Shown here: one piece after another, positions 9,876 to 20,083 of the stretch
How the letters are laid out: each line of letters opens with the position of its first letter
How positions within the stretch are numbered: the stretch's first letter is position 1
Assembly (NCBI GenBank): GCA_946902875.1
Contig: OX336344.1
Coordinates: 19,551,791 to 19,615,790, forward strand
Origin: Nematopogon swammerdamellus
Lineage: Eukaryota > Arthropoda > Insecta > Lepidoptera > Adelidae
Direction: 5' to 3'
Length of the DNA: 64,000 nucleotides
Notes under the pieces: model-generated
The model's database searches: none
Told to the model about the DNA's origin: nothing
The model's input: the letters and a program-made list of their open reading frames with translations, nothing else
Program-made: the position numbers and the translations under genes

Positions 9876-9912
9876 TAATAATAATAATAAAAAAAAATAA
9901 TAATAATAATAA
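9876..9912. repeat. (TAA)n repeat, likely insertion target of the R4/Dong element
   Basis: An AATAATAATAATAA tract, broken by an A run, lies immediately upstream of the retrotransposon. Dong-type elements are known to insert in TAA repeats, and the related fragment at 22145 also follows a (TAA)n tract. Confidence 0.65.
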
Positions 9913-12900
9913 GAAGAAAAAGCTGTCGAAGAAGAAAAAGCTGTCAAGATGACATATTGTAAAAAATCTGCCCTCAACAAGAAAAACCTTTAAAAAGCGG
10001 CTGCAGGCGCCGTACCGGGCTCGCAGAGAGCGCGGATCCATCATCAACGGCGCACGGCTCCGTAGTGTTGGAGTAAACATGCTGGCCAGCACAGGAGCCG
10101 CAGCCCGGCGGCGCCTCAAGACAACATCATATATCAATGAATGACAGCGGCGGCTCCCGGCGTACGGCGACACGGCCGGCGCCTCAGCGGGCAGGTAGAG
10201 CTGCGAGCGGCGCTGCAGGTCGTGGTCAGAACATCCAACCAGGACACCGCGCACGGACCACTACAACACGCCGCCCCCGGCGCGTGTCTGCGCACCGGCC
10301 CAGCAGCGCATCAGACTCCTCGCCCTCCCCGCCCGCACCGGCATCGCCGTGCCGCCGCCGCCTACGCGAACGAGCCGCTTCTTCTCGACCACCCGCACGC
10401 CCTTCACCGACGCCCGCCGAGACATCGTCAGGATCATCGAACGATGACGACGGGCCGACGACACCGTCCCCGCCAATACACCGACGGCGAGGACGACGTC
10501 CACCACCGGCACGCTTGGGGCCGTCGGGGTCTCGTACCCCACCTACAGCCCCCGCTACCGATGGTGTAGTGCGCCGTATACGTTGGACTTATGAAATAAA
10601 TATAAAAGTCATGACGGCGTACTACAGGGCCACACAGGGAGAAACAGTCCGGACTGCTTACCGACCGAGGCTGCTTTCTGAATTTCAGGCTTTGGAATCG
10701 ACCATCTCTGTTTCAGCCCAGCGCCTATCAGATCAAGTACGGCTCATCCTAAACCGCCATTTTGTAGATGACGCCGTGCTTGACCAACTACGCCTTGATG
10801 CGCTCCCCCCTGCCACTGCCACGACGCCCGCACGCCCGGACGCCGCATGCGCCCCGCCGCCGCCTCCGGCGAGAGCGCGGGGTGCTGCCGCTGTCGCCAC
10901 CGTTGCTGATGTGACAGCCGCAACCGTACCGACACCACCATCTGCCGAGGAGGGTGGCGATGTGGTAGAGGGCATCGTAAGTACCCAAGATAATGAGTTC
11001 ATGAGGAGGACTCTTGAAGAGGCGATTCTGGAGTACCGCTCGGCACCTACTAATGACAGGCCGCGGATACCAAGGTTGCCCACGAATAAAACAAATCTTA
11101 TTATGGTGAGGATCCTGGATTCATATCTAAAACAATATATCGAGTCTAGTGTAGATCTCGCCGATACTCACTCGATCTTGTACTGTGGGGCGGTGGCTGC
11201 CTGTCGCATGGCGCGTTTGAAATTCGAGAATATATCTAGAGACACACGCGCCAGGCCAACCACCGCTCCCGCGTGGCAGTTACGGATCGAGCGACGTATC
11301 GGCGAGGCCAGGATCCTCATCGGAAAGCTATACTGCTTCAGGTCTGGAAATACCAGACCGAAAATCATGCGCTTCGTGACGAAGGCTTTTGGTGGTGCTA
11401 TATTAAGCCAGACACAGCCAAACTTCCACTCACTAGTCACGGAGCGCATAGATGACCTGAAGCAGCAAATTAGCGCGTGGGCCCAACGTATCCGTCGCTA
11501 TAGGAAGCGTGTCGACCGTTATCACCAGAATCGTCGATTCCAGAGTGACCAAAGGTGGGTATACCGGAACTGGGAGCACCCGAACCAACGACCGACAGAC
11601 ACGATCCGACCGACTGAGCAAGAAAATGCTTTATTTTGGAAAAACATCTGGTCGGATCCTGTCTGTCACGTCGAGGGTGAATGGATGAGAGTTGTCCAGC
11701 GGGTGTGTCAGTCGATAGAACCAATGTCCGCCATAAATATCAGCGAAGAGGATGTAGGTTCTGCAATCCGCCAGGCACTGAACTGGAAATCTCCAGGGCC
11801 GGACGGATTGCAGAACTTCTGGCTGAAATGGTTCAGAAGCTGCCACTCCCGCTTGGCTGTTCAATTCCAAGATGCCCTCGACCATCGGGTTCTCCCAGAG
11901 TTCATGACTACTGGTGTCACCCACCTGCTCCATAAATCTGGTAGTACTGCGGAACCTAAAAATTATAGACCTATCACTTGCTTGCCTACCATCTACAAGC
12001 TCCTGACATCCATTCTGACGCACAAAATATCAATTCACATAAAGGACAATAACATCTTGTCCGTTGCTCAGAATGGATGTCGGGCTGGGTCCCGCGGTAC
12101 TAAGGAGCTGCTCCTTATGGACATGACCGTTTGTCAGCAGGTCCGACGCAATCGAAAGAACCTGTCTGCTGCCTGGATAGACTACAAGAAGGCATTTGAC
12201 TCCGTGCCCCATACATGGTTGCTAAGGATACTAGAACTATACAAAACTGACACCAATATCTGTCAATTCCTTGGCGCATGTATGGAACAATGGAGTACTA
12301 TCCTTCGTGTACCAGGTGGCGAACGGACTTCGGCTGCAGACGACCAAATTCCCATACGGCGGGGGATCTTCCAGGGAGACAGTCTGAGTCCGCTTTGGTT
12401 TTGTCTGGCTCTGAACTCTCTTAGCACTCTGCTTGAGGACTCAGAGCTGGGCTACTGTCTTCGAAGAGGAGGCTCTCGAATATCACACTTATTTTATATG
12501 GATGACCTCAAACTGTTTGCCAAGTCGGACACCGAACTAATGTCTATGATGAAGATAACTGAAGGCTTCAGCAACGACATTGGAATGGAGTTCGGCTTGG
12601 AAAAATGTGGGACCATCCATGTGGAACGTGGTGTGATCGTGAACTCCGGCGGCATACAGTTGTCGGAGTCCATGAATGTTCGAGCTCTCTCCGAAGACGA
12701 AACTTATAAATATCTGGGAATATCGGAGGCTCTCAGCATACGGGATACGGACATGAAACAATCAGTTAAGGAAAAGTTTTTTCGTCGTCTTACAAAAGTA
12801 CTAAATAGCCTTTTGTCAGGCGGCAATAAAATTCGTGCCTATAACGGTTGGGTCATGCCTGTGCTCGTATATACTTTCGGTATTCTCAGATGGACTCAGA

Positions 12901-14037
12901 CCGAATTGGACTCGCTGGACAGAAAGGTCAGGACGCTGATGACGAAATCCCGTATGCATCACCCACGATCATCGGTCATGAGGTTGTATATCCCGCGGAA
13001 GTGTGGGGGTCGAGGTATGTTAAATGCCAAGAACCTGCACAACCGCGAGGTATGCAATCTCCGTCAGTACTTTTTGGAAAAGACTGATGTTTGTGAGATG
13101 CATCGCGATGTCGTCACCAGCGATAAAGGTCTTACCCCGCTGAGCATGGGAAAAGAGAACTGGCGGAAGCCGGTTGTACTGAGCACCGAGGACCGCATGG
13201 AAGTATGGAAAGGCAAGGAGCTGCACGGTAGGTACTTCCGGTCTCTCACGGGACCGGATGTAGACCAACTTGCTTCCGTGCACTGGCTACGCTTCGGGGA
13301 CCTCTTCGGGGAAACCGAAGGGTTTGTCTTTGCAATACAAGATGAGGTTGTCAAGACGAACAACTATAGGAAACACATAATGAAGGACGGCACCATTGAC
13401 ATCTGCCGCGCCTGCCACCAACCTGGCGAGTCCCTCAGACATGTGATTTCCGGTTGTTCGCAGCTTGCCAACACCGAGTATCTGCATAGACACAACCTAG
13501 TAGCCAGGATTATCCACCAGCAACTTGCCTTAAAGTTCAACCTTGTGGGTACTGAGGTGCCTTACTATAAGTACAATCCACCGCCAGTTCTCGAGAACGG
13601 TCATGTCACACTCTACTGGGACCGGTCCATTATCACAGACAGGACTATTCTCGCGAACAGGCCTGATATTGTGATAGTAGACCGGGAGGCAAGGCGCGCA
13701 ACGCTCGTCGATATCGCCGTGCCGCACGATGGTAACCTCGTCAGTAAGGAAGCAGAGAAGATGTTAAAATATCTGGATCTGCAGCACGAGGTTACCAAAA
13801 TGTGGCCCGTCGACTCGACGATCGTTGTGCCCATAGTCGTTTCGGCGCATGGGCTGATAGCGAAGAGCCTCGACGACCACCTTGAGAGGCTCTCGCTGAG
13901 TGGTTGGGTCAAGGGCCAGATCCAGAAGGCAGCCCTGCTCGACACTGCACGCATCGTCCGGAGGTTCCTCTCTTTGGGACCCGACCATCGGTAGCCTGTG
14001 CTCGCCCCGCCGCCGCCGCCGGTGGTGGAAACTCCAT
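9913..14037 (+). mobile_element. R4/Dong-type non-LTR retrotransposon, near complete
   Basis: A single long frame (10137-13994) sits between a ~220-bp 5' leader and a ~43-bp GC-rich 3' UTR. The 3' flank is not TAA but the ACCGACTTCC repeat at 14038, so the right junction may have been rearranged. It is strikingly GC-rich compared with its surroundings. Confidence 0.75.
10137..13994 (+). CDS. R4/Dong-type retrotransposon polyprotein (RT + restriction-like endonuclease)
   Basis: This is an open frame of 1285 codons. Residues 1-145 are Pro/Arg/Ser-rich and probably disordered, and a second Pro/Ala-rich stretch lies near 220-265. The reverse transcriptase follows: finger motif (KSPGPDGLQNFWLKWF, then KNYRPITCLP), motif A AAWIDYKKAFDSVPH with catalytic Asp near 682, motif B RRGIFQGDSLSPLWFCLALN, and motif C FYMDD with Asp near 789-790. 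A zinc-knuckle-like C-x2-C-x8-H-x4-C is at 1090-1107, and a restriction-like endonuclease core RPDIVIVDREARRATLVDIA starts near 1176. In this clade the protein binds its own RNA, nicks target DNA and primes reverse transcription from the nick. No stop or frameshift is seen, so it may be recent. An upstream in-frame start was not proven absent. Confidence 0.9.
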   Translation: MNDSGGSRRTATRPAPQRAGRAASGAAGRGQNIQPGHRARTTTTRRPRRVSAHRPSSASDSSPSPPAPASPCRRRLRERAASSRPPARPSPTPAETSSGSSNDDDGPTTPSPPIHRRRGRRPPPARLGPSGSRTPPTAPATDGVVRRIRWTYEINIKVMTAYYRATQGETVRTAYRPRLLSEFQALESTISVSAQRLSDQVRLILNRHFVDDAVLDQLRLDALPPATATTPARPDAACAPPPPPARARGAAAVATVADVTAATVPTPPSAEEGGDVVEGIVSTQDNEFMRRTLEEAILEYRSAPTNDRPRIPRLPTNKTNLIMVRILDSYLKQYIESSVDLADTHSILYCGAVAACRMARLKFENISRDTRARPTTAPAWQLRIERRIGEARILIGKLYCFRSGNTRPKIMRFVTKAFGGAILSQTQPNFHSLVTERIDDLKQQISAWAQRIRRYRKRVDRYHQNRRFQSDQRWVYRNWEHPNQRPTDTIRPTEQENALFWKNIWSDPVCHVEGEWMRVVQRVCQSIEPMSAINISEEDVGSAIRQALNWKSPGPDGLQNFWLKWFRSCHSRLAVQFQDALDHRVLPEFMTTGVTHLLHKSGSTAEPKNYRPITCLPTIYKLLTSILTHKISIHIKDNNILSVAQNGCRAGSRGTKELLLMDMTVCQQVRRNRKNLSAAWIDYKKAFDSVPHTWLLRILELYKTDTNICQFLGACMEQWSTILRVPGGERTSAADDQIPIRRGIFQGDSLSPLWFCLALNSLSTLLEDSELGYCLRRGGSRISHLFYMDDLKLFAKSDTELMSMMKITEGFSNDIGMEFGLEKCGTIHVERGVIVNSGGIQLSESMNVRALSEDETYKYLGISEALSIRDTDMKQSVKEKFFRRLTKVLNSLLSGGNKIRAYNGWVMPVLVYTFGILRWTQTELDSLDRKVRTLMTKSRMHHPRSSVMRLYIPRKCGGRGMLNAKNLHNREVCNLRQYFLEKTDVCEMHRDVVTSDKGLTPLSMGKENWRKPVVLSTEDRMEVWKGKELHGRYFRSLTGPDVDQLASVHWLRFGDLFGETEGFVFAIQDEVVKTNNYRKHIMKDGTIDICRACHQPGESLRHVISGCSQLANTEYLHRHNLVARIIHQQLALKFNLVGTEVPYYKYNPPPVLENGHVTLYWDRSIITDRTILANRPDIVIVDREARRATLVDIAVPHDGNLVSKEAEKMLKYLDLQHEVTKMWPVDSTIVVPIVVSAHGLIAKSLDDHLERLSLSGWVKGQIQKAALLDTARIVRRFLSLGPDHR

Positions 14038-14520
14038 TTGTTAACCGACTTCCAAAAAAGGAGGAGGTTCTCAATTCGTCTGTATGTTTTTTTTTTTATT
14101 TTTTTTATTTTTTTTTTTGTATGTTTGTTACGCGATTTCTCCGTCAATTGAGGGCCGATTTAGAAAATTCTTTTTTTGTTAGTTAGGTCATACTTCCGAG
14201 GTGGTCCCATTTCAATTTTATCGAAATTGGTGGAGTGGTTTTCGAAAAATCAGCATAATACTATGGTGTGTGGTTACCTTCAGCAAAACTTGTGATGTGG
14301 TCGTATTCGGCAATTTTCAGTTTGATAAATTAGTATGGTGTGTAGTTACCTTCAGCAAAACTTTTGTGATGTGGACTTATTCAGCAATTTGCAGTCTGAC
14401 ACATATGGCGAATAATTCTGTACCACTTCAATCGATTTCCATTATTCCATTTCGATTATTCTTTTTTATGTAATATTACTAAAAAGAATGAAATAAAAAC
14501 TGTTTTAAAAAATATTAAAC
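14038..14520 (+). repeat. Dispersed repeat starting TTAACCGACTTCC
   Basis: GTTAACCGACTTCC, GGAGGAGGTTCTCAATTCG, a long T/A run and GTCAATTGAGGGCCGATTT recur at 63838-64000, with a short inverted piece at 31268-31312. Two GGTGTG(T)GGTTACC segments lie near 14276 and 14338. It is a common lepidopteran non-autonomous repeat. Confidence 0.7.
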
Positions 14521-14756
14521 CGATTTCAAAAAAACAAAAAACAAAAAAGAACTAAAAAGTATTAAATACCTAATATTTTGAAATTTTCTCTGTCCTGTTG
14601 AAATACATGAATCGATATTTACTAGTGATACATATTCGGACCCTTGTTTCATGAATATTCTAAATTTGAAATTTTTTATATTTTCCGACCGGCCAGGTGC
14701 GCTTAATTTATTATGGTACCTGACCGGTACCTACTGTACCGAGTACCATCGAGCTG

Positions 14757-14850
14757 GTCTGATGATGGAGACAGAAGGTGGCCATAGGAACTCCTAAACT
14801 ACACATGATAAACCCATCGTGTTTGGGCTCGTTGCATTTGTCTTCACGAG
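14757..14850. repeat. Single unit of the 120-bp minisatellite
   Basis: CTGATGATGGAGACAGAAGG through TTGTCTTCACGAG matches the array at 8776-9465. It lies about 5 kb away, on the other side of the R4 element. Confidence 0.75.
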
Positions 14851-15167
14851 AAATTTACTTTAGACCTAAGAGATTCTCAATTCGACGGTATGTTTTCTTT
14901 TTTTAGATGTTTGTTATGCGATTACTCCGTCAATTGTGGGCCGATTTTGAAAATTCTTTTTTTTTTTTATTTGAAAGGGGATAACCCTGAGGTTTTTGAA
15001 GTGAAAACTTCTTTAGCGGCGCTTGGCACTTTTTTAGGTGGGTAAAAAATGTATAACTCGCGACATCGCGTCAGCGTCATTTTTAAAATGAAACCTTAAG
15101 TCATTGCATTAAGGGTTAAGTTAGAGTGGCACGGGATCTGCCGGCACTCCCGGAGTGCAACTGTTAA

Positions 15168-15733
15168 GTAGGGTTCGGTAACACGTTTATGTCTGTCCAT
15201 TCTACTAAGTTCTGCAAAATGAATGTAGGGTTCCGTAACAAATGCATGTCTGTCTGTTCTACTAAATTTAACATTTATTTCAAAATTAATGTAGGGTTCC
15301 GTAACAAATGCATGTCTATCCGTTCTACTAAATTTTACAATTTTCAACCAAGGTCCTCCGACGGTTATTTTATAATAAAAGTAGGGTTCCGTAACACGTT
15401 TATGTCTGTCCATTCTACTAAGTTCTGCAAGATGAATGTAGGGTTCCGTAACAAATGCATGTCTGTCCGGCTTACAAAATTTAACATTTATTTCAAAATG
15501 AATGTAGGGTTCCGTAACAAATCTATGTCTGTCCGTTCTACTAAATTTTACAATTTTCAACCAAGGCCCTCCGACGGTTATTTTATAATAAAAGTAGGGT
15601 TCCGTAACAAATGTATGTCTGTCCGTTCTACTAAATTTCACAATTTTCAACAAAGGTCCTCCGACGGTTATTTTATAATAAAAGTAGGGTTCCGTAACAC
15701 GTTTATGTCTGTCCATTCTACTAAGTTCTGCAA
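15168..15733. repeat. Higher-order tandem repeat (57/66/90-bp units)
   Basis: GTAGGGTTC(C/G)GTAAC recurs at 15168, 15225, 15291, 15381, 15438, 15504, 15594 and 15684. Unit lengths are 57, 66, 90, 57, 66, 90, 90, then a partial 57-type. All are multiples of three, so both strands stay open for 190-220 codons, but the translations are only the repeat read out and have no domain. Confidence 0.9.
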
Positions 15734-16085
15734 CATCACCTACAACGTCCGTGATGTCAGCCCATAACACCGGGTAAACTAAGTGCCATGTCAGTACTTC
15801 CCCCTTTGATCGTGCTGACTACACTGAACTGGTCGGAAAACACAAACTATTTACATAGTCGTTTCGACCGACGTTTAATTCAGTGCGGTGGTACCAACCC
15901 GGTCAGGTTAAACCCTACCACCAAGTAAGATTAGGAGGGAAGGGACCTACAGTTTTACGAGGAATCCGAACCTCGGTCAGCCTCTAACGGTCAGCGGTCA
16001 CCCATCCAAGTACTGACCGCACTCAGCGTTGCTTAACATTCAATAGCGACAGTTGACTGTCTGCACCACTGAGCTATCGAAGCTG
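15734..16085 (-). repeat. tRNA/5S-like SINE
   Basis: The 5' end is complete (GTCAGCTTCGATAGCTCAGT on the minus strand) with a clear 5S-like GCGGTCAGTACTTGGATGGG, except that G replaces A at one point. The 3' end is truncated at CATCACCTAC, where it fuses to the tandem array at 15733. Confidence 0.85.
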
Positions 16086-16127
16086 ACGTGGTCCTATTTT
16101 AATTGGGTCAAGATCGGATTGGAAAGC

Positions 16128-16166
16128 GAGGCGGAATCGCGAGGCCGAAGGCCGAGCGATTCCGCC
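16128..16166. repeat. Short GC-rich hairpin
   Basis: GCGGAATCGCGAGGCC pairs with GGCCGAGCGATTCCGC around a GAA loop. The loop core GGCCGAAGGCC is the motif that also recurs in the Helitron-associated satellite. Confidence 0.8.
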
Positions 16167-16202
16167 GAGTACATTAATAGCAAAAATTACTAAAAAAAAC
16201 TG

Positions 16203-16582
16203 TGAAATAAAAAAAAAGTTTAAAAAAACATAAAACCGACTTCCTAAAAAAAGGAAAACTAAAAAACTATTTAAAATAAAAATATAAAAACCGCCTTCAA
16301 AAATATATGAAATAAAAACCTAAAAAAAAACCAACCCTAGAGTTGAAGGCGGTGCTAAAGCAAGCAAAAATGATGCATGAAAGAAAACATGAGTGGATGA
16401 TAATATCCTTTGTGATTTGTGTAGCATTTTTAGCACCGCCTTCAACTCTAGGGTTCGTTTTTTTTTTAGGTTTTTATTTCATATATTTTTGAAGGCGGTT
16501 TTTATATTTTTATTTTAAATAGTTTTTTAGTTTTCCTTTTTTTAGGAAGTCGGTTTTATGTTTTTTTAAACTTTTTTTTTTA
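16203..16582. repeat. Foldback element with ~150-bp arms
   Basis: The left arm (about 16203-16360) contains ACCGACTTCCTAAAAAAAGG, AACCGCCTTCAAAAATATAT and CCCTAGAGTTGAAGGCGGTG. The right arm (about 16431-16582) is its near-perfect inverse. The 70-bp spacer is unique. A related smaller foldback is at 59280-59464. Confidence 0.9.
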
Positions 16583-17156
16583 TTTATTTTTTAATTATTT
16601 ATTATTAATTTTAGATTTTAAGTTTGTAAATATTATGTAAAATTAATATAAAAAAAATGTGTAAATAAATGGATAAAATAATAAAAAAAAAAAATAATAA
16701 ATAAATAAAATGAAATAGAGTATGAAATTGTAATAAAGTTTTGTAGGTACAAAAGCTGTGTCACTTCTGCGGCGTAAAATCTGTAGGGCCGACATGTTGT
16801 TGAACAAAACGCGTAAGCGCCATGAAATCCCCAGCGCTTACGACGTTTTGGTCGCGTGAAAACTATACTCTCTAAGCGATCTAGCGCTGATCTAGATTTG
16901 GCGAGTTTTATTATTTATTTATTTATAAAATAAAAAAAAATTTAAACTTGTTTCGACTGCATACAAATTTTATGTGTAATGTCAGTCCATCGGCCAGCGG
17001 TAGGTTACGAGGAAGGTATTACGAGTGACTGAGTAGGTATAGACATTATTTCACGTCACTGTTTCAAAACTCAAAAAGTAAATACAAATACTGTACTCAA
17101 TAAAAATGGTTATGTTTTTGGACGAAGTGATTCTTTGTGAATAAATAAATATGTAT

Positions 17157-17210
17157 TTAGGTTAGGTTAGGAAGATGCGTCCTTAGCGGCGCATCTTCTA
17201 ACCTAACCTA
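17157..17210. repeat. Inverted (TTAGG)3 motif
   Basis: TTAGGTTAGGTTAGGAAGAT (17157-17176) is mirrored by ATCTTCTAACCTAACCTA about 17193-17210, around CCTTAGCGGCG. TTAGG is the insect telomere repeat, but three units in a short hairpin do not make a telomere. Confidence 0.75.
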
Positions 17211-17212
17211 TA

Positions 17213-18325
17213 TTATATTTCTTTATTTGATATTTATTAATTTGTTACTTCAGTTAAACCTTATCTCTTTTTCTGTCTAAATTTAAGTTTACATTTTTTG
17301 CATGTTTACATTCATGCTTGAGTTTTTGAATAATAATAATATAAAAAAAAATTATACTTTTTTTTTTATTTTGTTGAGTTCATTTTCAATGTACCTCGAA
17401 AGTCGTGTAAAGCACGAGATCTGTGATTTTTTTTATTTTTGTCTATTTTTCAAAATTGACATATTTCGGTATGAAAAAGCAAGTAAATTATAATCAAAAT
17501 TTTAAATAATAATGCCGTGAGGCATTCTTTTTTAACTAACCTTTGGGATGTGGGAGAAGTATATGCAGGCGAACAAGAATAGTTTGTGGCAATTTTTTAA
17601 GTAAGTAATGCAATAATAATATGATAAACTACAAACTAATCTCTACTTTTTCTCTACTTTTTATAAAAGGGAACGTCTGTCTGTCTGTATGTATGAATGT
17701 ATGTATGTATGTGTGTATGTATGTATGTATGTATCTGTGTATGTTTGAGGTAAACTCCGGAACCACTGAACAGATTTTGATGCGGTTTGCACTAATGTAA
17801 AGAGTAGTTCTTCAGGTTCACTATATGCTATATACGATCACGCTAAATAGCTTTAGGGTTGAGCAGAATCAAATAAGTTTCAGTTTTTATAATACGTAAT
17901 AATGCATTTTTAATAGTTGAACTCGTAAATATATATATATATATATTACCTAATTAGTAATTTTATATTTTAGAGGAAATCTTTAATTTATATTGTATTG
18001 TATTGTATTGTTTAGTGATCATTCATATGGCAGTTAGACTGCTCTCGAACTTGTCACACTTTGTTCTATCCGGTTCGATTACACCCACGAAGAAGAACCG
18101 ACAAGAAACTTCGCAGGGTATTTTTTAAACATATTTTTACAAGTACTTAGTGACTAGCCACATAATAACACCGCCCATAGTCTATCTAAAACACAGCTTG
18201 AGAGCAAGATTAACAATTTTGCTGAGAGTTCTGACTACAAAGACTTATTAATTAAGTGAATCAGGTGTAAAGAGCCTTTGTCAAACTTTGATAGGTAATT
18301 TGTATCAACATAATTATGTTAGTAC
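17213..18325. other. AT-rich non-coding stretch with GTAT microsatellite
   Basis: No gene is seen. A (GTCT)n/(GTAT)n microsatellite lies at about 17672-17745, followed by TTTGAGGTAAACTCCGGAACC, which is typical of dispersed lepidopteran repeats. An (AT)n run is at 17931-17946. Confidence 0.6.
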
Positions 18326-18660
18326 TAGCTGTGCCCGCGACTACGTCCGCATGGACTTGATCTTTCTCAGCCTGTTATAAAACGCAACGGGACTGTCTTT
18401 TTTAATTTTTTTCGTTGCTCTTTCGGATCTATGTACGTAACCAAGACGCAAAGTAGGGTGGAACCAATTCGAAGTCGCATGGGCGGGCGGAGTCTGAGAA
18501 GCGAATTTAGGTATCTAACCACGCTACCACCTAATAATTCGAACCACGTTCAGCCTCCAGCGGTCGAGCGGTCACCCATCCTTCCACCGACATCGCCCAG
18601 GTGTGCTTATGTACCGACCGACAGTCGACCGACTGCACCACTGAGCTGCTTAGTTTAATT
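18326..18660 (-). mobile_element. Helitron-type end followed by a SINE 5' fragment
   Basis: CTAGCTGTGCCCGCGACTAC (18327) is, on the minus strand, a Helitron-style 3' end (GC-rich hairpin then CTAG). At about 18515-18655 lies the 5' half of the tRNA/5S-like SINE, minus strand, with A box AGCTCAGTGG and B-box-like GTGGTTCGAATTAT. Confidence 0.55.
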
Positions 18661-18714
18661 ACTTTTATGCAGTTTCTTCTCACTATATCCATACTATCCA
18701 TCCATATCCATACT

Positions 18715-18945
18715 CCATACTAATATTATAAATTCGAAAGTAACTCTGTCTGTCTGTCTGTTACCTTTTCACGCCTAAACCGTTGAACAGATTTCGATAC
18801 AATATTCCACGGAGATGAATTGGATACTGAGGAAGAACATAGGCTACCTTTTGTCTCAAAAAACAACCCTTAAGGGGGTGAAATAGGGGATGAAAGTTTG
18901 TATGGGGAACCCAGCATTTCCAGCATCCCAGGGGGAGGGGGGGGG
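18715..18945 (+). repeat. Dispersed lepidopteran repeat (TCTGTCTGTCTG type)
   Basis: AATATTATAAATTCGAAAGT, CTGTCTGTCTGTCTG, then CGCCTAAACCGTTGAACAGA is a common pattern in Lepidoptera. The weaker copy at 21540-21650 has CGCCCAAACGACTGAACGGA. It is non-coding. Confidence 0.6.
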
Positions 18946-18989
18946 GGGGTCGATTTGGGGTGACAGTGGCCTCGCCCCTAGTTACGTTC

Positions 18990-20083
18990 TTTCGTTACTT
19001 AGTAGCTTACTTTCATCGAGAAGGTTTTTCCTCTTTCTGAACGCGGCTCGGCCTTCGGCCTCACCCATAGTTTATACTTACTTTCACCATGTATAGTCTT
19101 CCTAAACGCAGCTCGGCATTCGGCCTCGCCCTCAGTTATTTACTTTCTTCGAGAAGGTTTATGGTCTTCCTGAACGTAGCTCGGCCTTCGGCCTCGCCCT
19201 CAGTTACTTACTTTCTTCGAGAAAGTTTATCGTCTTCTTGAACGCAGCTCGGCCTTCAGCGTTCGCCCTTTGTTACTTACTTTCATCGAGAAGGTTTTTC
19301 CTCTTCCTGAACGCAGCTCGGCCTTCGGCCTCACCCATAGTTTATACTCACTTTCACCATGAAGGTTTATAGTCTTCCTAAATGTAGCTCGGCCTTCGGC
19401 CTCACCCTTAGTTATTTACTTTCTTCGAGAAGGTTTATGGTCTTCCTGAACGTAGCTCGGCCTTCGGTCTCGCCCTCGGTTACTTACTTTCTTCGATAAA
19501 GTTTATCGTCTTCCTGAACGCAGCTCGGCCTTCGGCCTCGCCCTTTGTTACTTACTTTCTTCGAGAAGGTTTATAGTCTTCCTGAACGCAGCTCAGCCAT
19601 CGGCCTCGCCCTCAGTTACTTTCTTCGAGAAGGTTTATGGTCTTCCTGAACGTAGCTCGGCCTTCGGCCTCGCCATCAGTTACTTCCTTTCTTCGAGAAG
19701 GTTTATAGTCTTCCTGAGCGCAGCTCGGCTTTCGGCCTCACCCTCAGTTACTTCCTTTCTTCGAGAAGGTTTATAGTCTTCCTGAACGCAGCTCGGCCTT
19801 CGGACTCACCCTCAGTTACTTACTTTCTTCGAGAATGTTTATAGTCTTCCTGAACGCAGCTCGGCCTTCGGCCTCGCTCTCAGTTACTTACTTTCTTCGA
19901 GAAGGTTTGTGGTCTTCCTGAACGTAGCTCGGCCTTTGGCCTCGCCCTCAGTTACTTCCTTTCTTCGAGAAGGTTTAGTCTTCCTGACCGCAGCTCGGCC
20001 TTCGGCCTCGCCCTCAGTTACTTACTTTCTTCGAGAAGGTTTATGGTCTTCCTGAACGTAACTCGGCCTTCGACATCGCCCAT
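18990..20083. repeat. ~67-bp satellite array (GCTCGGCCTTCGGCCTCGCC)
   Basis: About 16 head-to-tail units have the core GCAGCTCGGCCTTCGGCCTC and TTACTTTCTTCGAGAAGGTT. Each unit contains the self-complementary GGCCTTCGGCC. After a LINE insertion (20084-21421) the array resumes briefly and ends in a Helitron-type 3' terminus at 21486. The same satellite forms the palindrome at 45454-46628. Confidence 0.9.

Noticed and set aside
10141..10569. Alternative frames over the R4 element N-terminal region
   Set aside because: High GC gives long shadow frames; only the 10137 frame leads into the RT and endonuclease motifs.
15096..15770. 224-codon minus-strand and 192-codon plus-strand frames as genes
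   Set aside because: Both are read-through of a non-coding tandem repeat whose unit lengths are multiples of three; the minus frame also runs into a SINE.
17157..17210. Telomere or telomere-proximal array
   Set aside because: There are only three units in each direction within a short hairpin.
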